DNA of 64,000 nt from Clostridium facile. GTDB taxonomy: Bacteria > Bacillota > Clostridia > Oscillospirales > Ruminococcaceae. The position numbers were made by a program, and so were the translations under genes. Under the pieces are notes generated by a model, which saw only the letters and a list, made by a program, of their open reading frames with translations, was not told the origin of the DNA and made no database searches. The stretch's first letter is position 1; each line of letters begins with the position of its first letter. This document shows, one piece after another, positions 44,469-53,861 of this stretch. The stretch is from contig NZ_JACOQK010000001.1 in the NCBI RefSeq assembly GCF_014297275.1, forward strand, positions 2,666,001-2,730,000, written 5' to 3'.

Positions 44469-45311
44469 ATGAGAGAGATAGATGTAAAGGAATTAACTTC
44501 CTGTATTAAACAATTGTGTATTAAGGCAAATAAAGAACTGCCTTGCAGTGTTAAAAAAGCAATTTCCAAAGCGAGAGAACAGGAATGCAGCGAAATATGT
44601 AAAAGCGTTTTAGGGGATTTGGAAGAGAATATCCAAGCTGCAAAAGAATTGGATGTACCTGTCTGCCAGGATACTGGAATGGCAGTAGTATTTTTGGAAA
44701 TTGGCCAGGATGTTCATTTTATCGGCGGAGATTTCAATGAAGCGGTAAACGAAGGAGTACGCCAGGGATATCTGGAAGGGTTGCTGCGTTTATCCGTCGT
44801 AGCGGATCCAATCCGTCGCGGTAATACCAATGATAATACGCCTGCTATTCTGCATACTTCGATTATCCCAGGGGATAAAGTGAAAATTATGGTGGCTCCT
44901 AAAGGATTTGGTAGTGAAAATATGAGTGCCATTCGGATGTTTACCCCATCCGCCACCCGCCAGGAGATCATCGGGTTTGTAGTGGATACTGTTCGCAAAG
45001 CGGGGAGCAATCCATGTCCACCTGTGATTGTTGGCGTTGGGATTGGCGGAGATTTTGAACAGTGCGCTTTGTTGGCAAAACAGGCGCTTTGCCGTGACCT
45101 TGACCAGCCGAATCCAGACCCATTTTATGCGGAATTGGAACAAGAGATGTTACAACAGGTAAACCAGCTGGGAATTGGTTCCCAGGGATTTGGCGGGGAT
45201 GTTACTGCGTTGGGATTAAATATTGAAACTTATGCAACTCATATTGCAGGGTTACCAGTAGCGGTGAACATGGGCTGCCATGTGACCCGGCATATGTGTG
45301 CAGAACTGTAG
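44469..45311 (+). CDS. Class I fumarate hydratase (or tartrate dehydratase) alpha subunit
   Basis: 280 residues, equal to the alpha subunit of two-subunit class I enzymes. Three cysteines in VCQDTGM (Cys66), FEQCALLAKQAL and NMGCHVTRH fit as the 4Fe-4S ligands. KGFGSENMSAIRM is another core motif. The enzyme hydrates fumarate to malate, or dehydrates tartrate, and needs a beta subunit of about 180 residues, usually encoded next door. Here the next gene is an RNA methyltransferase, and no beta gene is in the window. It begins 2 bases after the amidohydrolase stop. Confidence 0.92.
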   Translation: MREIDVKELTSCIKQLCIKANKELPCSVKKAISKAREQECSEICKSVLGDLEENIQAAKELDVPVCQDTGMAVVFLEIGQDVHFIGGDFNEAVNEGVRQGYLEGLLRLSVVADPIRRGNTNDNTPAILHTSIIPGDKVKIMVAPKGFGSENMSAIRMFTPSATRQEIIGFVVDTVRKAGSNPCPPVIVGVGIGGDFEQCALLAKQALCRDLDQPNPDPFYAELEQEMLQQVNQLGIGSQGFGGDVTALGLNIETYATHIAGLPVAVNMGCHVTRHMCAEL

Positions 45312-45329
45312 GATAAAGGAGAATTGAAT

Positions 45330-46448
45330 TTGGAACAAATTACAATGATTTGCCCCTGCCATTTTGGGTTGGAAAGTGTACTGTCCGGCGAAGTAAAACG
45401 GCTGGGGGGACAAAATGTTACGGTAACCGATGGAAGGGTTGCATTTGACGGAGATTTGGAACTGTTGGTAAGGGCTAATTTGTGGCTACGTACTGCGGAG
45501 CGGGTATTGATCCGTTTGGGGGAATTCCACGCCACCTCGTTTGAGCAATTGTTCCAGGGTGTGAAAAAACTGCCATTAGAACAGTGGATTGGCGCCCATG
45601 ACGCTTTTCCTGTAAAAGGGCATTCGTTGAACTCACAGCTGCACAGCATCCCGGACTGCCAATCAATTATCAAAAAAGCCGCTGTGGAACGACTAAAAGA
45701 GTGTTACCATGTCCACTGGTTTGAGGAGAACGAAGCGGTGCATCAAATCCAGTTTTCAATCTTAAAAGATGTAGTTACTGTGATGCTGGATACCTCCGGA
45801 CCTGGGTTGCACAAAAGGGGATACCGACAAAATTCCAATGCTGCTCCAATTAAAGAAACACTGGCATCTGGCATTATTGATTTAGCTCATGTAAAACCTT
45901 TTTCCACAGTGTATGACCCATTTTGTGGTTCCGGTACTTTTTTAATCGAGAGTGCAACCAAAGCGTTGAACATCGCGCCTGGGATCAACCGCCGTTTTGC
46001 AGCGGAAAAGTGGAAGCAGATCCCGCAAAAAGTCTGGCAGGAGGAGCGTACTCGTGCCCTTGATTTGGTTCGTAGAGATGTGGAGTTCCGTGGGTATGGA
46101 TTTGATATTGATCCAGCTGCTGTAGAATTGAGTACAGCAAACGCAAAAAAAGCTGGTGTCCTTCCAAGGTTGAAATTTAACCAGCGGGAAATTGCGGATT
46201 TTTCTCCTGTAACAGATAAAGGGATTGTTATTTGCAATCCTCCTTATGGGGAACGTATGCTGGAAATAAGACAAGCGGAAGAAATTTACCGGACGATGGG
46301 AAAGGTATTCCAGATGGGAAATGGAATCCACTATTATATTATCAGCCCTCATGAACAGTTTGAAACCATCTTTGGGAAAAAAGCAGATAAACGCCGTAAG
46401 CTATATAATGGGATGTTAAAATGCCAGCTCTATATGTATTTTAAGTAG
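45330..46448 (+). CDS. THUMP-domain RNA methyltransferase (RlmL/YpsC-like)
   Basis: 372 residues from a TTG at 45330, with AAGGAG 8 nt upstream. An N-terminal THUMP domain (about 1-160) precedes a class I SAM methyltransferase domain. PFCGSGTFLIES at about 193-204 binds SAM, and NPPYGERM at about 306-313 is the amino-methyltransferase motif. It resembles enzymes that make N2-methylguanosine in 23S rRNA or tRNA. Thirteen to nineteen bases separate it from the fumarase gene, so it may be co-transcribed. Confidence 0.92.
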   Translation: MEQITMICPCHFGLESVLSGEVKRLGGQNVTVTDGRVAFDGDLELLVRANLWLRTAERVLIRLGEFHATSFEQLFQGVKKLPLEQWIGAHDAFPVKGHSLNSQLHSIPDCQSIIKKAAVERLKECYHVHWFEENEAVHQIQFSILKDVVTVMLDTSGPGLHKRGYRQNSNAAPIKETLASGIIDLAHVKPFSTVYDPFCGSGTFLIESATKALNIAPGINRRFAAEKWKQIPQKVWQEERTRALDLVRRDVEFRGYGFDIDPAAVELSTANAKKAGVLPRLKFNQREIADFSPVTDKGIVICNPPYGERMLEIRQAEEIYRTMGKVFQMGNGIHYYIISPHEQFETIFGKKADKRRKLYNGMLKCQLYMYFK

Positions 46449-46479
46449 TCCATCTAGTGGATTTAAGAAGGGAATCCCT

Positions 46480-46884
46480 ATGAAAACATTAAAATATCAA
46501 TTATTCTCCAGTGTCATTTTAATTATTTGTATTTTACTTATGTTCCTTTCCTGGTTTGGTGGCTCCCGAGGGGTACAAGAAATATCAGGGACGATTGTGT
46601 TGTATCATCCTGTAACTATTATTGGAATTTTGATAACCTTGATTGGAATATGGTTTGAGAATCGACGATTTGCTATGGTTTGTGGGATATTAGGACCCTG
46701 TTTATTGCTGATAATGGAGTTGTTTTATTTTTTTACATGGCACATAGAAACTATAACAGGAGAATTCAGCTTAGGAATCAGTTTTTCCTTGGCATATCCA
46801 GAATTTTATTTTGGCTTTGGTGTCACACTGGCATTGCTGGTGGCAAATTTGATGCGTATCAGGAAGTGCTTCTACCAAAAATAA
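46480..46884 (+). CDS. Uncharacterised four-helix membrane protein
   Basis: 134 residues with four predicted membrane helices, at about 10-28, 44-60, 66-90 and 105-127. The pattern (W-F-GG-S-R-G after helix 1, FENRRF loop) fits no family I recognise. AGAAGGGA precedes the ATG at about 5 nt. It begins 31 bases after the methyltransferase, so it may be read from the same transcript. Confidence 0.7.
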   Translation: MKTLKYQLFSSVILIICILLMFLSWFGGSRGVQEISGTIVLYHPVTIIGILITLIGIWFENRRFAMVCGILGPCLLLIMELFYFFTWHIETITGEFSLGISFSLAYPEFYFGFGVTLALLVANLMRIRKCFYQK

Positions 46885-47048
46885 CTGCAATATAATTTTG
46901 TAGAAGAATTCAAAAATTGGAAACTACAAAAATGATTGGTGGATTGATGAAACAGCATGACCGTAAATTATGATGGGATTATTTTCAGCAATGCTGTTTG
47001 CTATTTTATAAGATTGAATATAGATATGAATTTGAAAGCGTGAGGTAA
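46885..47048. other. Intergenic region with a 9-bp inverted repeat
   Basis: AAACAGCAT (46951-46959) and ATGCTGTTT (46991-46999) form a long-loop hairpin. No other gene or promoter is convincing up to 47048. Confidence 0.4.
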
Positions 47049-47132
47049 ATGGATATTTTTTTATGGATAGCAATAGGGGTGGCAATCTTATGCGCTACAG
47101 TAGCAATCTATTTTGGAACAACAAAATCCTAG
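47049..47132 (+). CDS. Possible 27-residue membrane microprotein
   Basis: The ATG at 47049 is preceded by GAGGT at only 3 nt. The product is almost entirely one hydrophobic helix (start MDIFLWIAIGVA), ending in a short polar tail TTKS. Such single-helix microproteins are often missed. It lies between two small membrane-protein genes. The short spacing and lack of a family keep confidence low. Confidence 0.35.
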   Translation: MDIFLWIAIGVAILCATVAIYFGTTKS

Positions 47133-47259
47133 TTGGAGAGGCAACGGAATCTTTTATTTCCTTTTCCTTGAAAATTATTTCTAGATGTACAATATAAGAG
47201 ATTAAGACCGTTTAGAATAGCCGATGATATATTTGTTTATTAGTTTGCGGAGGAATTGT

Positions 47260-47457
47260 ATGGATCAAAAAATAAAAAACGGTGGTATGGGCTTTGTTTC
47301 TACATTGACGTTAATTTTTATTGTACTAAAACTTTTAGGTCTTATAGCATGGAGTTGGATATGGGTATTTGCTCCTATTTGGATCTCTTTTGTGTTGATT
47401 GTATTGGCTTTTGGTGTGATTCTGATTGGTGGCAGAATCAAAAAAGGGAAATGGTAA
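47260..47457 (+). CDS. Small two-helix membrane protein
   Basis: 65 residues from the ATG at 47260 with GGAGG 6 nt upstream. Two hydrophobic helices span about 11-30 and 32-57, joined by WSWIWVFAPIWI, and a basic tail GRIKKGKW follows. The sequence resembles a widespread short family found in Firmicutes and in some phages, sometimes labelled transmembrane Fragile-X-F-associated, but its function is unknown. Confidence 0.78.
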   Translation: MDQKIKNGGMGFVSTLTLIFIVLKLLGLIAWSWIWVFAPIWISFVLIVLAFGVILIGGRIKKGKW

Positions 47458-47533
47458 TTTTTTATTGGCACAAATGTAGAATATGATAAGGAAAGGGACC
47501 GTTTGATTAGCAAAAAAAGAAAGGATGGAAATT

Positions 47534-48358
47534 TTGTCAAAAACAAAACGGAATTTATGGTTAGTTGCTGGAATCTGTTTTTGGATTTTAGGGGCAATTG
47601 TATTTGGAAAATACGATTTGGAAATATCCCAATTGCTTTACCATCCTGATTGGAAATGGGCAGTTGCCTTTGAGAATGGAGGTAGGTTGACAACTCCTAT
47701 TCTATTAGCGGTTGGTCTCCATTTTTTGATTTATTTGGAAAAGCGGAAGCATCCAAAGAAAATTTACTGGGTTGTCGATGTTGGGATTATGGCGATTGTG
47801 GTGGTATTAATTTTGTTGTTTTCCGGTGGACTGAGTGGATTGGTACAGGAATTGTTTCTAACAGCAATTTATCTGGCTTTTTATTTGCTGATCCAATTGG
47901 GAGGAAAACAACTGGATATGGACAAGCTAATACAAATTAAAAAAATTGTATGGACGATGTTTGTTGCTACTGCGTTGATTTTTTTGGTTATTACGATTGT
48001 AAAAGTATTTGCCGGAAGATTGCGGTTTCGAGATATGGAAAACATCTCCCAGTTTGTTCCATGGTATCAATGGCATCCCTTTTCTGGAAACCATTCTTTT
48101 CCTTCTGGACATACAGGCAACTCTATGGCGGTCATTGGTGTTTTGTTATTATCCGGACTGATCCAGACGAGATGGAAACGTATTTTAGTCGCAGCTTTAC
48201 CAATCGTTTATTTGTTGTTAATGGCTATTAGCAGGATTATTATGGGGGCACATTATGCCTCTGATGTTTTATTTTCATTAGGGATTATAGCATATGGCTG
48301 GTATATTGCAATATGGTTATGTCAGCGTTATCAGAAAAGGAAAATAGATGGAAATTAA
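47534..48358 (+). CDS. PAP2-superfamily phosphatase, membrane-bound
   Basis: 274 residues from a TTG at 47534 with AAAGGA 9 nt upstream; the ATG at 47525 directly abuts that site. About six membrane helices are visible. The acid-phosphatase motifs are KVFAGRLRFR (motif 1), PSGH at 190-193 (motif 2) and SRIIMGAHYASD (motif 3), which surround an outward-facing active site. Such enzymes dephosphorylate phosphatidate or undecaprenyl diphosphate. The next gene overlaps its end by 11 bases. Confidence 0.9.
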   Translation: MSKTKRNLWLVAGICFWILGAIVFGKYDLEISQLLYHPDWKWAVAFENGGRLTTPILLAVGLHFLIYLEKRKHPKKIYWVVDVGIMAIVVVLILLFSGGLSGLVQELFLTAIYLAFYLLIQLGGKQLDMDKLIQIKKIVWTMFVATALIFLVITIVKVFAGRLRFRDMENISQFVPWYQWHPFSGNHSFPSGHTGNSMAVIGVLLLSGLIQTRWKRILVAALPIVYLLLMAISRIIMGAHYASDVLFSLGIIAYGWYIAIWLCQRYQKRKIDGN

Positions 48359-48800
48359 ACGGGTTTACTCTCATAAAAAAGCATTTTTAGATTTGTTATT
48401 ATTGGCAGATGAACAGGAATCCATGATTGACCGTTATTTGGAGCAAGGGGAACTGTTTGTTTTATATGACCAAGGTGTGAAAACAGTTTGCGTTGTGGTA
48501 AAAGTACAGGAGAGGGTTTACGAAATCAAAAACCTGGCAACAGACCCCAGTTTTCAAGGCAAAGGATATGGAAAGGCGATGGTGGAGTATATTTTTCAAC
48601 TTTATCAAAAAATAGCGGATTATCTTCTGGTTGGAACTGGGGACAGCCCTTTGACAATTCCTTTTTATGAAAAATGTGGTTTTTCCTATTCCCATAGGGT
48701 TCCGAATTTTTTTGTGGATTTTTATGACCATCCCATTTATGAAGCGGGGAAACAGCTTATTGATATGGTATATCTTAAAAAAGATTTCGTTTCGGGTTAA
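48348..48800 (+). CDS. GNAT family N-acetyltransferase
   Basis: 150 residues. QGKGYGKAMVEYIF at about residues 69-82 is the acetyl-CoA loop, and FYEKCGF is the C-terminal GNAT motif. It resembles the B. subtilis YvbK group. The start overlaps the PAP2 gene by 11 bases, so expression is coupled. The substrate is unknown. Confidence 0.88.
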   Translation: MEIKRVYSHKKAFLDLLLLADEQESMIDRYLEQGELFVLYDQGVKTVCVVVKVQERVYEIKNLATDPSFQGKGYGKAMVEYIFQLYQKIADYLLVGTGDSPLTIPFYEKCGFSYSHRVPNFFVDFYDHPIYEAGKQLIDMVYLKKDFVSG

Positions 48801-48839
48801 AAAATACCTTTGGATAGTATACTATCCAAAGGTATTTTT
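48800..48839 (+). terminator. Perfect 40-base palindromic terminator
   Basis: Two arms of 20 bases (48800-48819 and 48820-48839) match exactly, start in the stop codon and end in TTTTT. It terminates the PAP2-GNAT pair. Confidence 0.92.
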
Positions 48840-49009
48840 ATCTCGGACTATAACTATGATTTATTATATTAGCTTATAGAGTTTGCGGAACAAATTTTCT
48901 TTTTTCTTTTTCATGTTTTACAAAAAGAACAGAAGATTCTTTTTCGGAAAATCGATCCTATTTTTTGGAGAATATCGCCTGGTTATGGGGGATTTTAAAA
49001 GAAGCACAG

Positions 49010-49038
49010 TTGAAACGAACAGAAAAATGATGTATAAT
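49010..49038 (+). promoter_or_regulatory. Sigma-A promoter of recJ
   Basis: TTGAAA (49010-49015), a 17-bp spacer and a perfect TATAAT (49033-49038), 45 bases before the recJ start. Confidence 0.88.
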
Positions 49039-49082
49039 AAATACAAAAAGTAATTGATTTTCAGGATAGAGTGAGGCATACT

Positions 49083-51110
49083 ATGAGTTTAAAAAAATGG
49101 ATTTTTCACGCGGCATCGCCAGAACGTTCTGAGGAGATTTCAGAGCGATTTGGAGTGAACAACATAATAGCGGACATCCTGGCAACTAGAGGGTTTCAGG
49201 ATGAAGAAATTGAGGAATATTTCGGTCAAGGCGAATTGGAAAGCCCATTTGTTTTAAAGGACATGGACCTGGCTGTAGAACGCTTAAATCAGGCGCTGGA
49301 AAACCAGGAAAAAATTGTAGTTTATGGGGACTATGATTGTGATGGAATTACTTCTACTTATATTTTGTACACCTATTTATTATCGATTGGAGCGGAAGTA
49401 GAGGCTTTTATTCCAGAAAGAAATGTAGGTGGCTATGGGTTAAATCAGGAAGCGATTGATCAGTTCCATGAGCAAGGAGTACAACTGCTTGTTACGGTGG
49501 ATAATGGTATTTCTGCCTTAAAAGAAGCAGATTATATTGCGGAACTTGGCATGGATCTGATCATAACTGACCACCATGCGGTAGGGGATACTTTGCCTCA
49601 AGCAGTGGCGGTTATAAACCCACATCGCAGTGACTGTCCATCAAAATTTAAAGATTTAGCTGGTGTTGGTGTTGCTTTTAAACTAATCGTGGCAATGGAA
49701 GAAGGGGATTACCAGAGCGCTTTACAATTTGCCGGGGAATTTGTAGCGATTGGGACGATCGGTGATATTGTCCCTTTGGTTGGCGAAAACCGTACTTTGG
49801 TTCAGGAAGGATTACGGCTATTAGAGTTTTCTGAAAACTTAGGGTTAAATAAATTGTTCCAAAAAGCGAAGATCCCTCGTTCCAATGTACTGGCAACTGT
49901 AATTGCGTTTGGGATTGTCCCTCGTATTAATGCTGCTGGCCGTTTTAATATGGCTAATAAGGTGTTTGAGCTGTTTACCAGCGAGGATAAAGAAACGATA
50001 GATACAATTTCTACCGAACTGAATGAACTCAATACAAAACGGCAACAATTGGAACAAGGTGTTATACAGGAGATTATGCAACAGATAGCGGAAAATCCGA
50101 ATTGCCTTCATGACCGTGTATTAGTATTTGCGAAAGAAGGATGGCCAAAAGGGATTTTGGGAATCGTCAGCGCAAGGATTACAGAGCGATATGGAAAGCC
50201 TTCTGTTGTAATGGAAATTGACGGGGAGTATGCAACAGGGTCTGCTAGAAGTATTGATGGGTTCTCTCTTTATCAGGCCATGTATGCCAACCGGGATTTA
50301 TGTGTAAAATGGGGTGGACATTCCAAAGCCGCTGGTATGACAATTGCTACAAAAGATTTAGAGGCATTCCGGAAAGGGCTTAATTTATACGCGAAAAACC
50401 ATTTAAAACGTATGCCGGATAGTTCTTACAAGATTGACAGGGTAGTGACGTTAAAAGAACTCACCGTTGAAAATGTGGAGTCTCTTTCTGTTTTAGAACC
50501 ATTTGGATGTGAAAATCCTTCCCCATTGTTTTTGATGAAAAATGTACGTTTAGAAGAAGTGATCCCACTGGCTGGTGGGAAACACCTGAAGCTGAAATTT
50601 TTTGCTGGTACAGGAATGATGCAAGCTTTGTTGTTTGGTGTCCCACGCTCCCGTTTTTATTTCAAACGAGGGACGATGCTCAACCTGGTTGTCAGCTTGG
50701 ATATCAATAATTTTAATGGGCGTAAAAGTGTATCCGTTAAAATTAAAGATATGCGTCCTTGCTCTTTTGAACAATATCGGTTTTTTAGCGCCAAATGGGC
50801 CTTTGAGGATATTATGCGTGGAGAGGTAGAGGATCCCAAAATAAAAGCTCGTGCATTACCAAATCGGAATGAGATTGCGGCCATTTATCGGACTCTACAT
50901 AATCTGAAAAAATTTGAGGGTAATGCGGAAAAATTGTACCTGTTAACCTTAAAAAGTGGTATGAATTATTGTAAATTATCCATTATTATTGAAATTTTAA
51001 AGGAACAAGGATTACTGGAAATGGTAGAAGATGGAAAAACTATGGTGATGAAGGAGGCTACTGCCAAAGTAAACCTTTCGGAATCTAAAATTTTGGCGCA
51101 ATTGAAATAA
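49083..51110 (+). CDS. recJ: Single-stranded-DNA-specific exonuclease RecJ
   Basis: 675 residues from the ATG at 49083 with GAGG 6 nt upstream; a GTG 12 bases earlier is an alternative. It degrades single-stranded DNA 5' to 3' in recombination and repair. DHH-family motifs are DYDCDGITS (about 82-90), DNGIS and ITDHHAVGD (about 160-168), which bind two metals. The DHHA1 domain has GGHSKAAG near residue 417. An OB-fold domain follows at about 450-570. It is the first gene of a run with rel and dtd. Confidence 0.95.
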   Translation: MSLKKWIFHAASPERSEEISERFGVNNIIADILATRGFQDEEIEEYFGQGELESPFVLKDMDLAVERLNQALENQEKIVVYGDYDCDGITSTYILYTYLLSIGAEVEAFIPERNVGGYGLNQEAIDQFHEQGVQLLVTVDNGISALKEADYIAELGMDLIITDHHAVGDTLPQAVAVINPHRSDCPSKFKDLAGVGVAFKLIVAMEEGDYQSALQFAGEFVAIGTIGDIVPLVGENRTLVQEGLRLLEFSENLGLNKLFQKAKIPRSNVLATVIAFGIVPRINAAGRFNMANKVFELFTSEDKETIDTISTELNELNTKRQQLEQGVIQEIMQQIAENPNCLHDRVLVFAKEGWPKGILGIVSARITERYGKPSVVMEIDGEYATGSARSIDGFSLYQAMYANRDLCVKWGGHSKAAGMTIATKDLEAFRKGLNLYAKNHLKRMPDSSYKIDRVVTLKELTVENVESLSVLEPFGCENPSPLFLMKNVRLEEVIPLAGGKHLKLKFFAGTGMMQALLFGVPRSRFYFKRGTMLNLVVSLDINNFNGRKSVSVKIKDMRPCSFEQYRFFSAKWAFEDIMRGEVEDPKIKARALPNRNEIAAIYRTLHNLKKFEGNAEKLYLLTLKSGMNYCKLSIIIEILKEQGLLEMVEDGKTMVMKEATAKVNLSESKILAQLK

Positions 51111-51129
51111 AAAGATAGGGTGAAGTAAG

Positions 51130-53298
51130 ATGGAGTATACATTTCAAACATTATTGGATGTGTTAAAAGCAACCGACAGACCGTTTGATCTGGATAAAAT
51201 TACAAAGGCATATGAAGTGGCAAAAGATGCACATACAGGGCAGCTGCGTCTTTCTGGTGAACCATATGTAACCCATCCAATTGCTGTGGCTTGTATACTG
51301 GCAGAATTGGGGATGGATAACGAGTGTGTAGAAGCAGCGTTGCTGCATGATGTAGTGGAAGACACCACCGTCTCGTTGGAAGAAGTAAAAAAGAAGTTTG
51401 GGGAAGATGTTGCCTTATTGGTGGATGGCGTTACAAAACTGGGCAAAATCCCATTGACAACAAAAGAGGAACAGCAAGCAGAAAATGTCCGGAAAATGTT
51501 GCTGGCGATGGCGAAGGATATCCGTGTGGTTATTATCAAACTAGCAGACCGGTTGCACAACATGCGTACTGCGGAATTTTGGCCAGAACAAAAACAACGG
51601 GATAAATCTTTGGAAACTATGGAGGTTTATGCGCCAATTGCCCACCGTTTGGGAATACGGCCAGTAAAAGAAGAGCTAGAGGACCTTGCATTGCAATATT
51701 TGGATCCAGTTGCTTATCGAGAAATCCAACAAAAATTAAAGGATCGCGCCCTAAACAACCAAAACTATATTGAGTATATCAAACAGAAAATTGCCGCCCG
51801 TTTACAGGAGTTAAATATTTCTGCTAAGATTGATGGACGAGTAAAAAGTATTTATGGAATTTACCGGAAAGTATATATGGCAGGGCGGGAATTTGATGAA
51901 GTATATGATATTTATGCGATCCGTGTGATTGTGGATTCTGTGCTAGAATGTTATAATATTTTAGGTGCGATGCACGATTTATTTACACCGATTCCAAACC
52001 GATTTAAAGATTATATTTCGATGCCAAAACCGAATATGTATCAATCATTGCATACTACCGTGATTGCTAAAGAAGGGATTCCGTTCGAAATTCAGATTAG
52101 GACATGGGAAATGCACTATACCGCGGAATATGGGATTGCCGCACATTGGAAATACAAAGAAGGAATCCGTGGAAAAGATAATCTGGAAGAGCGTTTGGCG
52201 TGGGTAAGGCAGATTATTGAAGCACAGCAAGAATCCCAAGATGCGGAAGATATTATGCAAAGTATCAAAACCGATATTGGTTCAGAGGAAGTTTTTGTGT
52301 TTACCCCAAAAGGAGATGTAAAAGCATTACCAGTTGGGTCTACCGTGATTGACTTTGCATATGCGATTCACAGCGCAGTTGGGAACCGTATGATTGGTGC
52401 AAAAATTGATGGACGTATTGTATCATTAGACACTAAGTTGAAAACTGGTCAAGTGGTTGAAATTATCACCATTAAGTCGGAAAATCATGGTCCAAGTAGA
52501 AACTGGCTAAAAATTGTCGCTACCAGTGAAGCACGCAGTAAAATCCGTTCCTGGTTTAAAAAAGAACGCAGGGAAGAGAATATTGTAGAAGGAAAAGCAG
52601 AATTAGAACGAGAATTAAAACGCAATAAAATTTATCTCCCGGATGAACAAATGGCAGAATTTTTGGAAGGAATGTGCAAAAAAAACCATTGCGAAAACCT
52701 GGAAGAATTTTATGCTGCCATTGGATATGGAGGTATCAGTTTATCCAAAATTATTCCAAGGGTCAAAGAAGCATATATTAAACTGATTAAATCAGAACAG
52801 GAACCTGTTTCAGAAGCCCCAAAAATTACTCATACCAAAGCAACGAGCGGGGTAATTGTAGAAGGGATTGATAATTGCTTGGTGAAATTTGCCCAGTGTT
52901 GTAATCCTTTGCCAGGCGACGATATTATTGGATTTATCACCCGTGGCCATGGGGTCTCAATTCACAAAAAAGATTGTGTCAATGTGCTTTCTTCTATGAA
53001 AGACCCTTCTCAGGTAGACCGTTGGATTCATGTTCGTTGGGAGCAATCCGCACCAACCAGTTATCGTTCCACTTTGGATATTGTGGCAGATTCCCGCACA
53101 GGGCTATTAGCTGATGTCAGCGTGGTTTTGGCAAACTTTAGGGTACCAATTCACGAAATTAATGCTCGCGAACTCAAAAATGGAAATGCCAATATTGTGG
53201 TTACCATTGCGATTGCGGGTGTAGAACAGTTAAATAACATTATCCAAAGAATCCATAAGATTGAAGGAGTTATCTCAGTAGAGCGTGCGAATAAATAG
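51130..53298 (+). CDS. relA: Bifunctional (p)ppGpp synthetase/hydrolase Rel
   Basis: 722 residues. It makes and destroys the alarmone (p)ppGpp. The HD hydrolase domain has HD at 73-74 and DRLHNMRT. The synthetase domain follows, with RFKD at 291-294, the charge pattern I associate with bifunctional Rel, rather than the monofunctional RelA form. A TGS domain is at about 385-445, and an ACT domain is at about 650-722. It starts 19 bases after recJ; dtd follows. Confidence 0.96.
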   Translation: MEYTFQTLLDVLKATDRPFDLDKITKAYEVAKDAHTGQLRLSGEPYVTHPIAVACILAELGMDNECVEAALLHDVVEDTTVSLEEVKKKFGEDVALLVDGVTKLGKIPLTTKEEQQAENVRKMLLAMAKDIRVVIIKLADRLHNMRTAEFWPEQKQRDKSLETMEVYAPIAHRLGIRPVKEELEDLALQYLDPVAYREIQQKLKDRALNNQNYIEYIKQKIAARLQELNISAKIDGRVKSIYGIYRKVYMAGREFDEVYDIYAIRVIVDSVLECYNILGAMHDLFTPIPNRFKDYISMPKPNMYQSLHTTVIAKEGIPFEIQIRTWEMHYTAEYGIAAHWKYKEGIRGKDNLEERLAWVRQIIEAQQESQDAEDIMQSIKTDIGSEEVFVFTPKGDVKALPVGSTVIDFAYAIHSAVGNRMIGAKIDGRIVSLDTKLKTGQVVEIITIKSENHGPSRNWLKIVATSEARSKIRSWFKKERREENIVEGKAELERELKRNKIYLPDEQMAEFLEGMCKKNHCENLEEFYAAIGYGGISLSKIIPRVKEAYIKLIKSEQEPVSEAPKITHTKATSGVIVEGIDNCLVKFAQCCNPLPGDDIIGFITRGHGVSIHKKDCVNVLSSMKDPSQVDRWIHVRWEQSAPTSYRSTLDIVADSRTGLLADVSVVLANFRVPIHEINARELKNGNANIVVTIAIAGVEQLNNIIQRIHKIEGVISVERANK

Positions 53299-53321
53299 AA
53301 GAATAGCAAGGAGACAAACCA

Positions 53322-53780
53322 ATGAAAGCAATTTTACAACGTACTACCCATTCCAGTGTATCCATTGACGGAGAAATAGTTGGGGAAATTCAACAAGGGT
53401 TTATGGTATTGTTGGGAATTATAGAAGGGGATACCAAAAAAGAAGCAGATACCCTTGCCACAAAACTGGCAGGACTTCGGGTATTTTCTGACGAGCAGGA
53501 TAGAATGAATCTTTCTTTGCAAGATATCAACGGTGGAATTTTGTTGGTATCCAATTTTACTTTGGGTGCAGACTGCAAAAAAGGGCGTAGGCCTTCTTTT
53601 TCTAAGGCTGCCAGGCCAGAAGTGGCGAAACCACTATACGAATATTTTATTCAACAGCTACACATAAATGGAGTGGAACAGGTGGAGACTGGTGAGTTTG
53701 GAGCGGATATGGAATTGAACATTACCAATGATGGACCTGTTACCATTATTTTGGATACTGACGAACTAATTGTCAAATAA
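53322..53780 (+). CDS. dtd: D-aminoacyl-tRNA deacylase
   Basis: 152 residues, normal for Dtd. It hydrolyses D-amino acids and glycine mischarged on tRNA. The cross-subunit Gly-Pro motif is NDGPVT near the C-terminus (about 138-143). The SQFTLY-type motif is replaced by VSNFTLGAD, a common variant. AAGGAG precedes the ATG at 8 nt. The rel-dtd order is common in Firmicutes. Confidence 0.95.
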   Translation: MKAILQRTTHSSVSIDGEIVGEIQQGFMVLLGIIEGDTKKEADTLATKLAGLRVFSDEQDRMNLSLQDINGGILLVSNFTLGADCKKGRRPSFSKAARPEVAKPLYEYFIQQLHINGVEQVETGEFGADMELNITNDGPVTIILDTDELIVK

Positions 53781-53788
53781 GGTTGTTT

Positions 53789-53840
53789 TTACCGCAGGAA
53801 ATCTTGGAATAAAACAGATTTTCTGCGGTAATCGTTTTCA
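53789..53840 (+). terminator. Hairpin after dtd
   Basis: A 15-bp stem with one G-T pair (53789-53803 with 53817-53831), then TCGTTTTCA. It looks like a moderate intrinsic terminator. Confidence 0.7.
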
Positions 53841-53861
53841 TATTAAGGAGTGATGGATACC

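Noticed and set aside
48960..49082. LexA box before recJ
   Set aside because: CGAAC occurs at 49016, but the second half GTTCG is missing at the required distance.
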